From Erigeron canadensis (taxonomy: Eukaryota > Streptophyta > Magnoliopsida > Asterales > Asteraceae), in contig NC_057769.1 in assembly GCF_010389155.1 (NCBI RefSeq), positions 17,980,735 through 18,044,734 on the forward strand: 64,000 bases of DNA, written 5' to 3'. The notes beneath the pieces are model-generated. The model was given only the letters and a program-made list of their open reading frames with translations, was not told the DNA's origin and did not search any database. Below, one piece after another: positions 1-9,709 of this stretch; the first letter of the stretch is position 1; every line of letters begins with the position of its first letter. A program made the position numbers and the translations under genes.

Positions 1-338
1 TGTATGTGTGGTTAGAGAAATGTAATCTCGTGATACATGAACTTATAGTTCTTGGAAGTGTTGAAGCAAATAATGTGATCTTTGTTGATGTTTCAAAGGT
101 TAATCAAGCTTCGCATCCGTTGGTTTTTCATTTAGTTGTGAATTTCTAGATTTTTCACTCGCTATCAGTAATTTTGGAAGTTGATGTGCTGGAATTTCTT
201 TTATTCAAGAAATCTGAAAATTCAAGCTTTGTCACCGGGTTAGGATTATTAGAAGTCGTTTATGATCTGAAGATGTTTAGGAAGTTCGAGCATTGAATTT
301 ATGCAACAAAATCAAGTATTGTTGGTCCTAAAGTTCAT
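1..338. other. Unassigned AT-rich sequence
   Basis: I recognise no gene, LTR end or repeat array in this stretch. It runs without a visible boundary into the CAGTGA-rich region that follows. Confidence 0.3.
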
Positions 339-339
339 C

Positions 340-1260
340 AGTGATGGAGCTAGTTTTGATCAGCAACAAGCCTCGCTGAAACAACTTCAGTTGATCATGA
401 ACAGTGAACTGGTCAGCACCAGATGTAACCAGCGAGTGTCTAGATCAGCGAGCAAAACACTTCAGCGACAAGTCTTCAGTGACTTCATCTCAGAAGTGCT
501 ACTGACCAGTGAACAGTTGCTAGTTACGAGTTCTCAGTCATTCACTTCAGTGGCCGATTTCAGTTTGTGTTTCTACAATAACTTCTATCAGCAAGTACCT
601 CGAATAACAAATTCTTCAGCGAGCAAGTGGCAGCAAATGTCCACTGATGAAGTTCAACTTCATTTTAGCAATCCACATGACCAACGAGTATTTAGGCCAA
701 CAAGAAATACACCAGCGAGCTAGTTGTTTCGGTACCAGCAAGCAACAAAGTACTTTCAATAACAAGCTCAGCAAGCTTAAAGTGAATGATGGTTGTTTCA
801 GTGGCCAGAGATGGGTGTTCAGTAATTTATTTAAGTTATACTTCAGCAAGTGTTCACCAGTGGTGGAGTTCATCAGATCCATTTCAGTTACACTTTAGTG
901 GCTCGTTTTAGCAACTAGGTATCAATCCACTAGTGAAGGTAAAGACTGGACCGTTCAGTGAATAACTCTAGTGAGTTATTTCAGTCAACAAGTTACTCCA
1001 GTGAACCACTTCAGTGACAAATTCCAGTCACAATACTCCAGAACAAGAATTCAGTAAAGCGACTCCAAGTCAAGACTCTAGTGAAGCAATTCCAGACCCA
1101 TGCTCCAGTGAAGATCCTCCAGATCGAGGCTCAAGTGAAGATCCTCCAGATCCATCTTCCAGTGAAGATCCTCCAGTTCACTCAGTGATGACTCTCAAGT
1201 CTGGGCTCTAGTCAAGACCCTCCAGTGGAGCTTATCAGTGAGTGCCTCCAGTCAAGATGC
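340..1260. repeat. Degenerate CAGTGA/CAGCGA repeat region
   Basis: The hexamers CAGTGA, CCAGTGA and CAGCGA recur dozens of times, often as TTCAGTGA or CCAGTGAAG. A 27-bp unit near 1107-1175 is tandem and would encode repeated SSEDPPD blocks on the plus strand (reading frame 1014-1211). The 140-aa frame at 301-723 spans the same repeat and resembles no protein I know. Both frames may exist only because the repeat lacks stops. The region lies just upstream of an LTR-like sequence and could belong to an older element. No protein function is claimed. Confidence 0.6.
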
Positions 1261-1289
1261 TCCAGTAGTAATCCACCAGGTCCACTTCA

Positions 1290-2002
1290 CTATGTTTTCA
1301 CGTAATTACTTTCATCCAATAAGAAGCTGACACATCATAATGTTCTAGAAGCATATGGATATGAATGGACATGTAGATGTGACACATTTCCTAACGGTTT
1401 GCATGTGTCAATTGTGGGGACCATTTCTAAGGGAATAATTCTAGAAGCTGCAAATGCCCTTTTTCAAATTGGTTGTCTAAAAAAGTGGTGGTCCATGTTA
1501 TCTGTGACAATCTTTTATTTTATTTATTATTGTATTTCTTAATTCTAGAAAATAGTTTATGTGGCTATAAATAGGAGTTGTATTTCTCATTGTAAGATAT
1601 TATGTTGTTGAATGAAATAGAGCAGCCTCTATTTCTTATCCAAAATGTTCATTTACATTTATAGATCTTTGATCTTGGTTGTTTGGATTGATCCCTTTAT
1701 CTATATTTGTGGTGGTTCATCCTATATCAAATATAGTGGTGAGATCTTAAATCTTCGATTCCTTTATCTGTGTTTGTGGTGGCTAGACCTTTATCAAACA
1801 TAGTGGTGGGTTGGAGTGTTTCCTTTATCCTTGATTCTGGTGGCTTGGCCTTTACGAATCTTGGTGGTGGATTCTTTTATCTATCCTTTTATTTATCGTC
1901 TTGTTTAGTTGTTTATTTCATAAAATAAGAAAATACCAAAAATAGTAATTTGAGTTGTTGTAAAATTTCGCTGTGCTTGGCTTTTGCAAGATTTACGCAT
2001 CA
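1290..2002 (+). mobile_element. LTR-like sequence, plus strand, 5' boundary uncertain
   Basis: A TATA-like CTATAAATAG lies at 1565-1574. Downstream is an AT-rich transcribed-type segment with a repeat array, then a terminus ending GCATCA at 2002. Five bases later is TGGTATTAGAGCCA (2007-2020), a good match to the initiator-Met tRNA primer-binding site of plant LTR retrotransposons. This marks 2002 as the 3' end of a 5' LTR. The left edge is not fixed: I found neither a clear TG partner nor a second copy, so 1290 is approximate. Confidence 0.55.
1701..1864 (+). repeat. Three tandem hairpin units in the LTR-like sequence
   Basis: Three related units share CCTTTATC...GGTGG...GTGG. The arms differ but pair within each unit. 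Unit 1: CTATATTTG (1701-1709) with CAAATATAG (1728-1736), a perfect 9-bp stem. Unit 2: CTGTGTTTG (1768-1776) with CAAACATAG (1795-1803), 9 bp including one G-U pair. Unit 3: GATTC (1833-1837) with GAATC (1856-1860), weaker. They lie between the TATA box and the LTR end, so they should be in the transcript. Confidence 0.6.
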
Positions 2003-2006
2003 AATT

Positions 2007-2020
2007 TGGTATTAGAGCCA
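2007..2020 (+). other. Primer-binding site (initiator Met tRNA type)
   Basis: TGGTATTAGAGCCA differs by one base from the common TGGTATCAGAGCC of plant LTR retrotransposons. It lies 5 bases after the LTR-like end. It places the following 407-aa ORF in the gag position of an LTR element. Confidence 0.6.
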
Positions 2021-2248
2021 GGTTCAAAAAGTTTCCATTACTTTTTGTCCTTTGGGTTTGTTTCTTTGTTGAAAATTTGTTTGGATAAAGTTTTTCAAAT
2101 TTCCACAGACCTGATTCTTCTTGAATATTATTGTTTTAGATTATTTTAGATCTGAATATATTTATTCTTGAAATTCGGATTTCAATTCTCAGATCAAATT
2201 TCTTCTGTTTAGTCTATTTTTGATTATCTTTCCATTTAGATAATAAAA

Positions 2249-3472
2249 ATGGGTGAAGATGTAGATGTGTTAGAGAAGCATGTGAGAGAAAAAAAAAAGA
2301 AAAATTCTCGTAAGAAACTCACTGATTGCAATTTAAATTTTATGGAGGTTAGATCAGTCCCTAATTCTTTTAAGAAGATAAAAGTTGAAATCGATGTTGA
2401 GCAAGAGCCTATATATGATGAAGAAGAAATGTTTGATGTTGCTGATGACTTATTTCTTTTCGAGAAGCCTAATCATTCACTTCAAATGAATGAAGTTCAC
2501 CACAAAGATGATATTTTTCAACCATGTGTTTATGATGAGGACAGTGAAGAAGTAATTAAAGCTCACCTTGATGATTTCTTACTGAATCGGAAAGCTAATC
2601 AGTCTCATGAAGTTAGTGTTGATGATTCCCAGAAAAGAAGTGTTTACCAGACCTGTTTTTGTTATGTTACTTGCGAAAAGGAGTTTGTAGGAGATACTGA
2701 TGGTGAATCATCACTGATCGAAGAAGCCTGGCGAGTAGTGCATTCAACTGGAACTCTCACTGATGAAGCTCCAGCTGATATGCAAACTGAAGATACAACT
2801 ACTAAGTTAACTGAAGTACCAACTGAAGTTTTAACTGAAGTACCAACTAAAGTTCTAACTAAAGAGCCATCTGACGACTCAAATGAAGAGCCATCTGATG
2901 ACTCAACTGAAAAGCCATCTGATGACTCAACTGAAAAGCCATCTGATGACTCAACTGAAAAGCCATCTGACGACTCAACTGAAGTGTCAACTGAAGATCC
3001 ATCAGTTGAAGTTCAACAAGCAATGTCTATATGCCTGATGAAGAACTTTATTACTACTCAGTCACTACCAGATACAATTCAATGGCTTAAGGAAGGCATT
3101 GGTGTAACCACTACTAACCAAACACTTGTGTTTAATATAAGATTCGATTATTATGGTATGGGTGTTTGTGTTATTCCTATGAATGCTCGAATTTCGATGT
3201 TTGATAATGATTGTTGTAATGGCCACCTGAACACTAGTTCATTGTTTGTTCGAAAGAGGCAAGTCCCACTTAATCGTTTATGTCCTGATGAAATGATTAA
3301 GGCTGAAGTTACTAAATTATTTGTTCATGTTGATACATTTAAGTATGATAAGGCCATTGTATGGGCTGAAGTGTCCAGTTTGTTAAAACTTCAGATATCT
3401 GGTCTATATACTCTAACTGGTGAAATCTGTGATGACTGTGCATTTGATCTTGAAACTAGTGGGTTGGTTTAA
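2249..3472 (+). CDS. Uncharacterised 407-aa protein with acidic 8-aa repeats
   Basis: I do not recognise this protein. It is an uninterrupted frame starting 229 bases after the PBS, where gag would normally sit. Three parts are visible. The N-terminus is lysine-rich (KKKK near residues 15-22), then acidic with EEE and DDD runs. A central threonine/serine/acidic segment (about residues 180-260) contains five near-perfect EPSDDST-type octads. The C-terminus (about 265-407) is more ordered, with several cysteines and hydrophobic stretches. I see no UBN2-type capsid, zinc knuckle, aspartic protease or RT motif, no signal peptide and no membrane span. The intact frame in a field of pseudogenes suggests recent insertion or selection. 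It could be a captured host sequence or a very divergent Gag. A spliced host gene is possible, but no flanking exons are obvious. Confidence 0.5.
   Translation: MGEDVDVLEKHVREKKKKNSRKKLTDCNLNFMEVRSVPNSFKKIKVEIDVEQEPIYDEEEMFDVADDLFLFEKPNHSLQMNEVHHKDDIFQPCVYDEDSEEVIKAHLDDFLLNRKANQSHEVSVDDSQKRSVYQTCFCYVTCEKEFVGDTDGESSLIEEAWRVVHSTGTLTDEAPADMQTEDTTTKLTEVPTEVLTEVPTKVLTKEPSDDSNEEPSDDSTEKPSDDSTEKPSDDSTEKPSDDSTEVSTEDPSVEVQQAMSICLMKNFITTQSLPDTIQWLKEGIGVTTTNQTLVFNIRFDYYGMGVCVIPMNARISMFDNDCCNGHLNTSSLFVRKRQVPLNRLCPDEMIKAEVTKLFVHVDTFKYDKAIVWAEVSSLLKLQISGLYTLTGEICDDCAFDLETSGLV
2861..2976 (+). repeat. 24-bp coding tandem repeat in the 407-aa ORF
   Basis: About five units of roughly GAGCCATCTGATGACTCAAC encode EPSDDSTE-type octads. 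Copies differ by single, mostly silent or conservative changes. A looser ACTGAAGTACCAACTGAAG-type repeat lies just upstream (about 2808-2860). Confidence 0.85.
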
Positions 3473-3699
3473 TGTAAAATGAAGGCCATAATAGAAGATT
3501 ACTTATTTTTTAGTCTAGTTAAGTGTGGAATAAGTTTAGAAGATGATAATTTTGTTTATTCTCATTTTATGAGAAAGTTTGTTGAAATGTTATGCCTAGT
3601 GAGGCATCTGATATATGATTTGTTGGCTGAAATGTTTATTCTCAATCCTTTCTACTGATACTTGACTCTTTGAGACAGTTAGGTCCGTCATGAGGTTCA
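3473..3699. other. Unassigned spacer
   Basis: AT-rich sequence between the 407-aa ORF stop and the minus-strand gag remnant. I see no PPT or LTR that would close the plus-strand element. Its 3' end is either missing or displaced. Confidence 0.3.
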
Positions 3700-5134
3700 T
3701 CAGACCCGATAATGTCTTTTGAACTTCGACTTTGTTTGGGTTGCTCACAACTAATGATTTTTCAAGAGTCTCAGATGCTTGAGTATCATCACTTTCTTGA
3801 ATCTACGATTCAGAATCTGAAGATATGTCAGAACTAATCTGAGCAAGATAGGCATTGTTGGCTTCTTCCACAATTGATCCCCAGTCATAAGATCCCTCCT
3901 GTTGCTGAACCACCAAAGCTCTTGACCCACTTTGGTTACTAGAGTTTGGACTTTCAATCTTTAAACCTTGATAACTGTTTTGATGAGAAGAGTTATTAGC
4001 ATTTGAACTTGATTCATTGAAAAATCTTCGTTGTGGAGCACTTTGAGGAATTACTGGTCCACCTTGATTGAAGTTTTGACGAGTTACTATTATCGTCCTT
4101 CTAAGTCTAAAGGAACAATTTGTTCATAGTCTTCATCTATAAGACTAGGATCTTGAACCTTTCCTTGGATAAACTGTTCATAACAAATGACACAAGAACG
4201 GATAAGTGACTTTCCGCACATTTGACACTTATAGGCTTGGTGGAACAAGTACTGGAGGTAGGATATCCACAATTGCGTAAATTGTCGCTCTGACTTGAAA
4301 CAAGACATATGTTTCCCTCAGAGTCAATAGAGATCCTTTGTAAGTCGACATCTTCACTCATGAAGGCCTTGGTGCTTTCATCAGGAGAACTTGTACTTAT
4401 ATTGATCGAAGGCCTACCATAATAAAGCCCGGGAATCTGAGCATTATTATATACTGTTTCCCTCCTCTTTTGTTTCATTTCTTGTCTACTGAACTTAGCA
4501 ACTATTTGAGTTAGAGACATGCCGTCGAAATCCGCTTTCTCTTGCAAAGTGGTAATATAATGATTCCACTTTTCTGGCAAAGAGCTCAAAAATTTCTCGA
4601 CCTTCTCTTCTTCAGAGTACGTAACCTCAAATGCTTGCAACTCTGCTAGCAGATGATAATATCGTGTAATTAGTTGATCTAAGTTTTCACTTCTTAACCC
4701 ATTAAATACGTTAAACTAATGCTTTAGAAGGTCTTTTCTATTCTTTTTAAGTGTCTCATCCCCTTCACAATGATTTTTTAATGCTAACCAAAGTTCTTTA
4801 GATGTACTAAATCCGTTAAACAAATGTAATATATTTTGTGGCAATGACATTTTGATACACGAAAGTGCCTTTTTTTCTGCCTCATATAATTTCTTATCGG
4901 ATTCAGTCTATCTTGATAAGCATATACTTTGGTAACACCACTGTCCTCGTATGTCAGGGCTTTATATCCTTCAGTCATACAAGTCCACATTCTAATATCG
5001 GTGAATTGCATAAAGGATTCAAATTGACCGTTCCAAGAAACGTATTGATCTATGATCATTAGCTTGGGTGGTGAATTACCCTTACCAGTCTCATGGTCCA
5101 TTAGTATTAATTGGTTAAGATAGTTTGCAGCCAT
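3700..5134 (-). pseudogene. gag: Ty1-copia gag, decayed and truncated
   Basis: Read right to left from the ATG at 5134. The N-terminus has the GNSPPKL motif and a WNGQFESFMQF stretch typical of copia Gag starts. The UBN2-type region follows, with EEEKVEKFLSSLPEKW and MSLTQIVAKF near 4500-4620. Next comes CQMCGKSLIRSCVIC and the DEDYEQIVPLDLE segment near 4090-4240, then SRALVVQQQEGSYDWG near 3880-3940. Frameshifts and stops split the frame at about 4780, 4640 and 4300. It ends before any protease or integrase. The fragment at 62197-62836 is clearly related. Its leader, PBS and LTR follow in order to the right, so this is the 5' end of one element whose pol is lost. Confidence 0.85.
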
Positions 5135-5676
5135 TGTGTATGTGGTTCAACTTATAAACACACAAACTAGACAAGAACACGCAAACTGAGAACACGCAAA
5201 TGAAACTCGCAAAAGTGTAGGAACACGCAAATGGTCCAGGAACGCACAAAATCTGAGAACACGCAAACTAGGAGAAACGCGCACCGTTCAAGAAACACAC
5301 AAAGTTCAAGAAACACACAAAAATTCTAGAACTCTCAAAATTTCAAGAACAAGCAAAACACAAGAACACACAAATGCCTTGGTAATATCGAAACGCGCAT
5401 GAAAGGTACTAGTGTTCAAGAACACGCATAGTACACTTTATAAGAACACATAAACACCACTTTTCCACAATTTCTTAGATCCCGAGCCCGATATTGCTCA
5501 AGGACAAACGAGATTATGAGAAAATGTTGCTAGGATATAGATTAATCAATATTTGGCAACAAGTTTGAACCTTTCTTTCAAAAACGTGCAAAAAGATTAA
5601 ATTTCACCTAACTCACGTAAATAAAGGGATACCACAAAACCGTTGTCAATCTCTAACCAAGGTTATGAAAACCTGT
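5135..5676 (-). repeat. Leader of the minus-strand copia element, AACACGCAAA-rich
   Basis: This stretch lies between the PBS and the gag start. About a dozen degenerate copies of AACACGCAAA or AACACACAAA occur between 5150 and 5460, read on the plus strand. Related words (CGTGTTTC, AACACGCAAATGG) recur inside the adjacent LTR near 5970-6290. No ORF of note. Confidence 0.6.
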
Positions 5677-5690
5677 GGCTCTAGATACCA
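5677..5690 (-). other. Primer-binding site
   Basis: The minus strand reads GGTATCTAGAGCCA, three bases after the LTR end. It resembles the initiator-Met PBS with an A inserted or substituted (TATCTAGAGCC for TATCAGAGCC). It fixes both the element orientation and the LTR boundary at 5694. Confidence 0.75.
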
Positions 5691-5693
5691 GTT

Positions 5694-6897
5694 GTAAGTC
5701 CCTTGGGTCTTGTACCACTATCAAACCAGAGATCGACTTAAGGATATGTCGAGGTGCGGAAATTCCTCGAGATAACCCACGGTTTATATATCTACCTTTA
5801 GATGATATATATATTAATATATATATATATATCTTTTATGTGATGATAAACACTCCGGGAATGGCTCTTCGAACGCACCTTACCTAACACGTGGTAACTT
5901 GCAATCTACGAGCCGTTTAGGGGCTGAGTGTGTGTTTGCGGTTCGTGTACGAGACGAGTATTACCCACAAGATAGACCGTGCGTGTTCTTAGTTTTCTCT
6001 TTCTAGGATTTGCTCGTTTCTCTCTCTACACTCTTGTCCAAACACGCATGACACACACCCACTATTTATCGGCAAAGGCTAGGAACACGCAAATGGCCTT
6101 TTGCGTGTCTGAAACACACAGGCCCATGCGTGTTTCCAAGCCCAAGCCCATTAGGGTTTTGGCCAGTTTGCGCGTTTCTATGGGCATAGCATACTTTTGC
6201 TTGTTTCCACAGAAACTCTCAAACCATTTGAGAGTTCTTGAGAACAAGCACACTTTTGCTTATTTCTTAGAAACTCTCAAATGAACATTTGAGTGTTCTT
6301 ACTTTGACCAAGCAAGACTTTTTGCTTGTTCCTAAGAACCCTCAAATAACACTTAGGATATGTTGAGTAAATGTCTTTACTGCAGTCAAGACACAGAATC
6401 GACATTGGACTATGAGTTAATGTCTTTACTGTTGTCAAGACGCAGAACCGGCATTAACTCAACTAATGCTTTAAATGCTGTAAAGATACGTAGAACTAGC
6501 ATTAGCCTTTGACACATTTCAACTGCTGTGAAGACGCAGAAATAGTGTCGTCAATATTACCTATTGGAAGTGTGTATATAAGATTAATGTTCATCTGCTG
6601 TAAATACGCAGCAACACAAATATCTTAACTTCCCTCTGGAAGTACATTAAGTTAATATCTCAACTGCTGTTATTACGCAGAAACAATATTAACTTAATGA
6701 CTCTTTACATGTTATGTCTAAAACCTGCAAAATACAAATAATAAACAAACATATAAACATAAGTTGGATCCCAATTGGCTTTCACAAAATATGCTAGGGT
6801 AATATTAAGACAAACGGTAATTACAAGACTTGAAATTATACACAAATTTACTATACATATCTAGAATGCTCATGTCACTAAGAATCATGCACTAACA
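5694..6897 (-). mobile_element. 5' LTR of minus-strand copia element, 1204 bp
   Basis: On the minus strand the LTR runs from TGTTAGTGCATG at 6897 to GGGACTTACA at 5694. Its short inverted ends are TGTTAGT and ACTTACA. The PBS follows at once. A minus-strand TATA-like GATAAATAGT lies at about 6061-6070, leaving the hairpin array at 6370-6699 in U3. No partner LTR was found on the left, so the 3' half of the element is gone. The right side abuts a LINE fragment directly. Confidence 0.8.
6370..6699. repeat. Six tandem stem-loops with conserved core and variable arms (U3)
   Basis: A core near CTGCTGTGAAGACGCAGAA occurs six times, starting at about 6380, 6429, 6475, 6523, 6595 and 6664. The flanks differ each time but pair with each other. 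Arms: AATGTC/GACATT (6370-6375, 6401-6406); GAGTTAATG/CATTAACTC (6414-6422, 6452-6460); CTAATGCT/AGCATTAG (6463-6470, 6498-6505); GACAC/GTGTC (6511-6515, 6545-6549); an imperfect fifth; CATTAAGTTAATAT/ATATTAACTTAATG (6645-6658, 6686-6699), 14 bp perfect. The core itself can pair CTGC with GCAG. Confidence 0.85.
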
Positions 6898-7745
6898 GGA
6901 GTTTGAAAGCTGTATGACTTTAATGTATCTTTACTTTCTGCTCATGTATGGAAGTTACTGATTAGAAAGGAGTCGTCATGGGTCGAATGGATTCACATGT
7001 ACAAAAGAAAGTACAAAATTTTTTGGGAGATTCTGTATAAAGGTAACATGACTTGGAGCTGGAGGATTACAGATTCGACCAATAATTCGTGATTTTATTT
7101 GGTTCAGAATAGGAGATGGAAATGTTGCCTCGGCCTGGTTCGATAACTGGTGTGCTACAAGTCCAATGATTAACCATTTATCTTCTCGTTTGATTAATAA
7201 TACAGGTTTTAGCCTCAAGGATCCAATTTCTAGGCTTATTTCTGATGGAGTATGGTCGTGGCCTGCGGATTGGAACGACAAGTTTCAAAATGTTCAGATT
7301 CCTACTCTTGTGCAATATAAACAGGATGAACTAAGTTGGAAGAAAAGTGCAGGATTTCAAGAGTTTTCTGTTACTATGGTATGGGAGACTACCCGGCCAA
7401 GAGGTTTAGAAGTTCCTTGGTTTAATGTTGTTTGGTTTACACGTTGTATACCAAAGCATGCATTTCATTTGTGGCTTGTTTTTAGACGTAAGCTCAAGAC
7501 ATAAGATGTACTATCTCATGGGAGACTCATGGACGTGCTTATATTCCTACAATTTGTGCTTTATGTGAGTTGCAGCCTGATTCCTATGATCATTTATTTT
7601 TTGAATGTTCTTATGCTACACAAGTTTGGAAAGGGATTTATGCCTGTGCAGAGTTGGATCATTAATCTGCTCATTGGGACGTTCATGTGAATTCTTTCGT
7701 TTCCTTTGCTAAGAGGGAACGAGCTAATGTTATCATTGCAAAGTT
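6898..7745 (+). pseudogene. LINE (non-LTR) polyprotein C-terminus with zf-RVT domain
   Basis: Conceptual translation gives segments typical of the plant LINE ORF2 tail: SSWVEWIHMYK, then an IGDGNVASAWFDNWC-like stretch near 7100-7155. WPADWNDKFQNVQIP and IPKHAFHLWLVFRRKLKT follow (about 7255-7502). The zf-RVT continuation CALCELQPDSYDHLFFECSYA lies near 7553-7620. The frame is broken by stops, e.g. at about 7502. RT and endonuclease domains are absent, and no poly(A) tail is seen. The left edge coincides with the LTR start at 6897 and the right edge with a copia integrase fragment. Confidence 0.85.
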
Positions 7746-7762
7746 AGTTGATTGGATTAGAT

Positions 7763-8402
7763 TCACTGAAGACAATTGGATTTTCTGGGGGGAGAATCAA
7801 GGGCTGGCTTTTTATTGATTGCATTATTTGATTCATCGCATGTTACATGCATTGACTCTTGTACCTTCTCCAGTCTCTTGTTGTAGACTCTGAAGGCTTT
7901 GCGAATGGCTGAATATCCTAAGAAGTATCCCTCATCAGCCTTGGCATCAAATTTGCCCAACTGACTGGAGTCGTTCAGGATGTAAATTGGACATCCAAAA
8001 ACGTGAAAATAACCAATATTTGTTTTTCTATTTCTTAGTATTTCGTAGGATGTCTTCTTGTGTCACTTCACATACACTGATCGATTCTGGGTGTGACAAG
8101 GAGCTGCAATTGCCTTAGCCCAGAAACTGGTAGGTAGACCAGATTCAACAATCATACTTCTGGCAGCTTCTATCAGCGTTATGTTCTTTCTGTCTTTCTA
8201 TAACTCCATTCTGCTCTGGAGTTCGTGCTGAAGAGAAGTTCTGAGAGATGCCAGTGTCAGTACAAAATTTCTCTAGAGTTGCATTCTGGAATTCTGTTCC
8301 ATTGTCACTTCTTAACTGACACACTTTTCGCTTATATTTGAGCTCAATCTGCTTGATAAGAGCGATGATTTCAGTAGCATCTTCATTTTTAGACCTGAGA
8401 AA
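7763..8402 (-). pseudogene. Ty1-copia integrase fragment
   Basis: On the minus strand, from about 8400 leftwards, the translation has QLRSDNGTEFQNATLEKFC followed by an EQNGV motif; these are the middle Asp and Glu region of the integrase core. The C-terminal FDAKADEGYFLGYS block follows at about 7960-7900. Frameshifts occur at about 8190 and 8060. No zinc-binding HHCC region, RT or protease is adjacent. The fragment lies between a LINE tail and a gypsy-like LTR and is a relic. Confidence 0.85.
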
Positions 8403-8419
8403 GATTACCCTTTCTGCGT

Positions 8420-9073
8420 TTTATTATGATGCCAGCGACAACAATAGAAAGAAATCTATTTTTGTCCCTTTCTCATTTGTTTGCCACGCTCAAGCTTAAT
8501 TCAGTGTCACATAAATCTGAAATATTACATAAACCAGATTTTGTTCTAAACCCCATATAGTATACATGATTAATCTATATACACGCAGCAAAATCAAAAG
8601 TGATTAAGAAAGATTGATTACCTGAATCACAGTTAAAAGGACTAATCTGATGACCGATCTAACCTTCAGATATTTTAACCAACGCGCTTCTCCTTGTGTG
8701 TGCAGCCTTTTGTATTAGGGTTTATATATTTTTATTCTAGTAGCTCCCGTATGCTAAATAGATAATAAACCCAAAAATAATAGTTTTGCCTTTTAGGACT
8801 TCATCCTCATATACGACTGCTCTAAGTTCATTTTATATCCCTCTAATTCGTCTAATATATTAAAAACACCCCTTTTCCTATACATTTACCACATAAGTTA
8901 GCTAGCACTAGCCATCTAATTCACAAGGTTAAAGCTAATGCACTCAATCCTCCTTACACATGTTGTCAACATGTTTATCAGCTACGTTCAATCACATATA
9001 ACTCCTTAACGAAGAAAGTCAAGGTTGACTAACAGCAAGGTCAACATAGACGATAAAATTTTAGGGTGTTACA
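8420..9073 (-). mobile_element. Probable gypsy-type LTR fragment
   Basis: On the minus strand the sequence starts TGTAACACCCTAAAATTTTA at 9073, the TGTAACACCC start common to plant Ty3-gypsy (Tekay/Del-like) LTRs. AT-rich, non-coding sequence continues to the copia fragment on the left. I could not fix the other end or find a duplication, so the left coordinate is approximate. Confidence 0.5.
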
Positions 9074-9275
9074 GGGTATCCCAAACCTCCCTTTCCATTT
9101 GTTGTTGCTGTATTGCTCTCTATTTACTTTCAGCTTCATTCCTTAAGATAATCTCTGGGGATATCCCATTATTAAGAAAATGTCTCCTTTTAGGTTCCAT
9201 AAAAACAATAGCAAATTCTTCACGCTCCATGCCTTTATTGCTATAGATCGGCTCTAGTACTAACTCTTCCAGGAA
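9074..9275 (-). other. Unrecognised coding-like fragment
   Basis: A minus-strand frame from an ATG near 9229 reads about 30 residues in a protein-like way (FMEPKRRHFLNNGISPEI and EAESK), then an in-frame stop and a glutamine-rich stretch. I do not recognise the family. It lies between two gypsy-type LTR starts that face away from each other. A gag start is possible but unproven. Confidence 0.25.
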
Positions 9276-9381
9276 TGTAACACCCGTCGTTTAAAAATAT
9301 GGATTTCCAAAAACTTTCATCTAACGGCGTCAAAGAAAGAAGTATTAAACTTTAAAAGTCCAAACCAGCAAAATCTGTTTG
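9276..9381 (+). mobile_element. Truncated gypsy-type LTR start
   Basis: TGTAACACCCGTCG begins at 9276 on the plus strand. It is another typical gypsy LTR 5' end, cut off after about 105 bases where the copia LTR of element A begins. Confidence 0.4.
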
Positions 9382-9693
9382 TGTTATAACACGATTTCTT
9401 TTCTGGATTTGATCTCAACAATGGCGGATCAAGTGTGTGTGTTCTTGGTGTGTTTAGTGTGTGATTTCTAGAGAGAGAGAGAGAGATTGGAACGAACTGG
9501 CTTAAGTGTATGTAAAAATGGATCAAAGACTTATGATTTCTAAGGAGTTGAGGGTATTTATAGTCTAAATCTACAATTAAGCTAATTAACACTCCTAGTC
9601 CCTCAACCTTAAAACTCATTTCACCATGTCTTAACAACAACTAAGTCCACTTAACTTAAATTCCAATTTATCACTATTTTTGGATTTCTAACA
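9382..9693 (-). mobile_element. 3' LTR of copia element A, 312 bp
   Basis: On the minus strand the LTR runs from TGTTAGAAATCC at 9693 to CGTGTTATAACA at 9382, directly after the PPT. It is clearly homologous to the LTRs at 16880-17211 and 28992-29324, including the TTATAGTCTAAA TATA region (about 9557-9568), a GAGAGA tract and the AACACG end. The left flank (GTTTG) finds no matching duplication at the next LTR. Confidence 0.85.
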
Positions 9694-9709
9694 TTCTCCC
9701 CCTTAGTGA
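9694..9709 (-). other. Polypurine tract of element A
   Basis: The minus strand reads CACTAAGGGGGAGAA immediately before TGTTAG of the LTR. The same PPT-LTR junction occurs at 17212, 28991 and 46044, tying A, B and C together. Confidence 0.85.

Noticed and set aside
616..898. Overlapping 83-88-aa frames on both strands
   Set aside because: They lie in the CAGTGA repeat and show no protein-like features. Probably chance.
2249..3472. Calling the 407-aa ORF a Gag protein
   Set aside because: No UBN2, retrotrans_gag or CCHC motif is visible. Position alone is not enough.
5979..6284. 101-aa plus frame and 63-aa minus frame
   Set aside because: They are inside the copia LTR (5694-6897) and made of CGTGTTTC-type repeats.
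9317..9640. 107-aa minus frame
   Set aside because: It spans the gypsy LTR stub and the LTR of element A, so it cannot be one gene.
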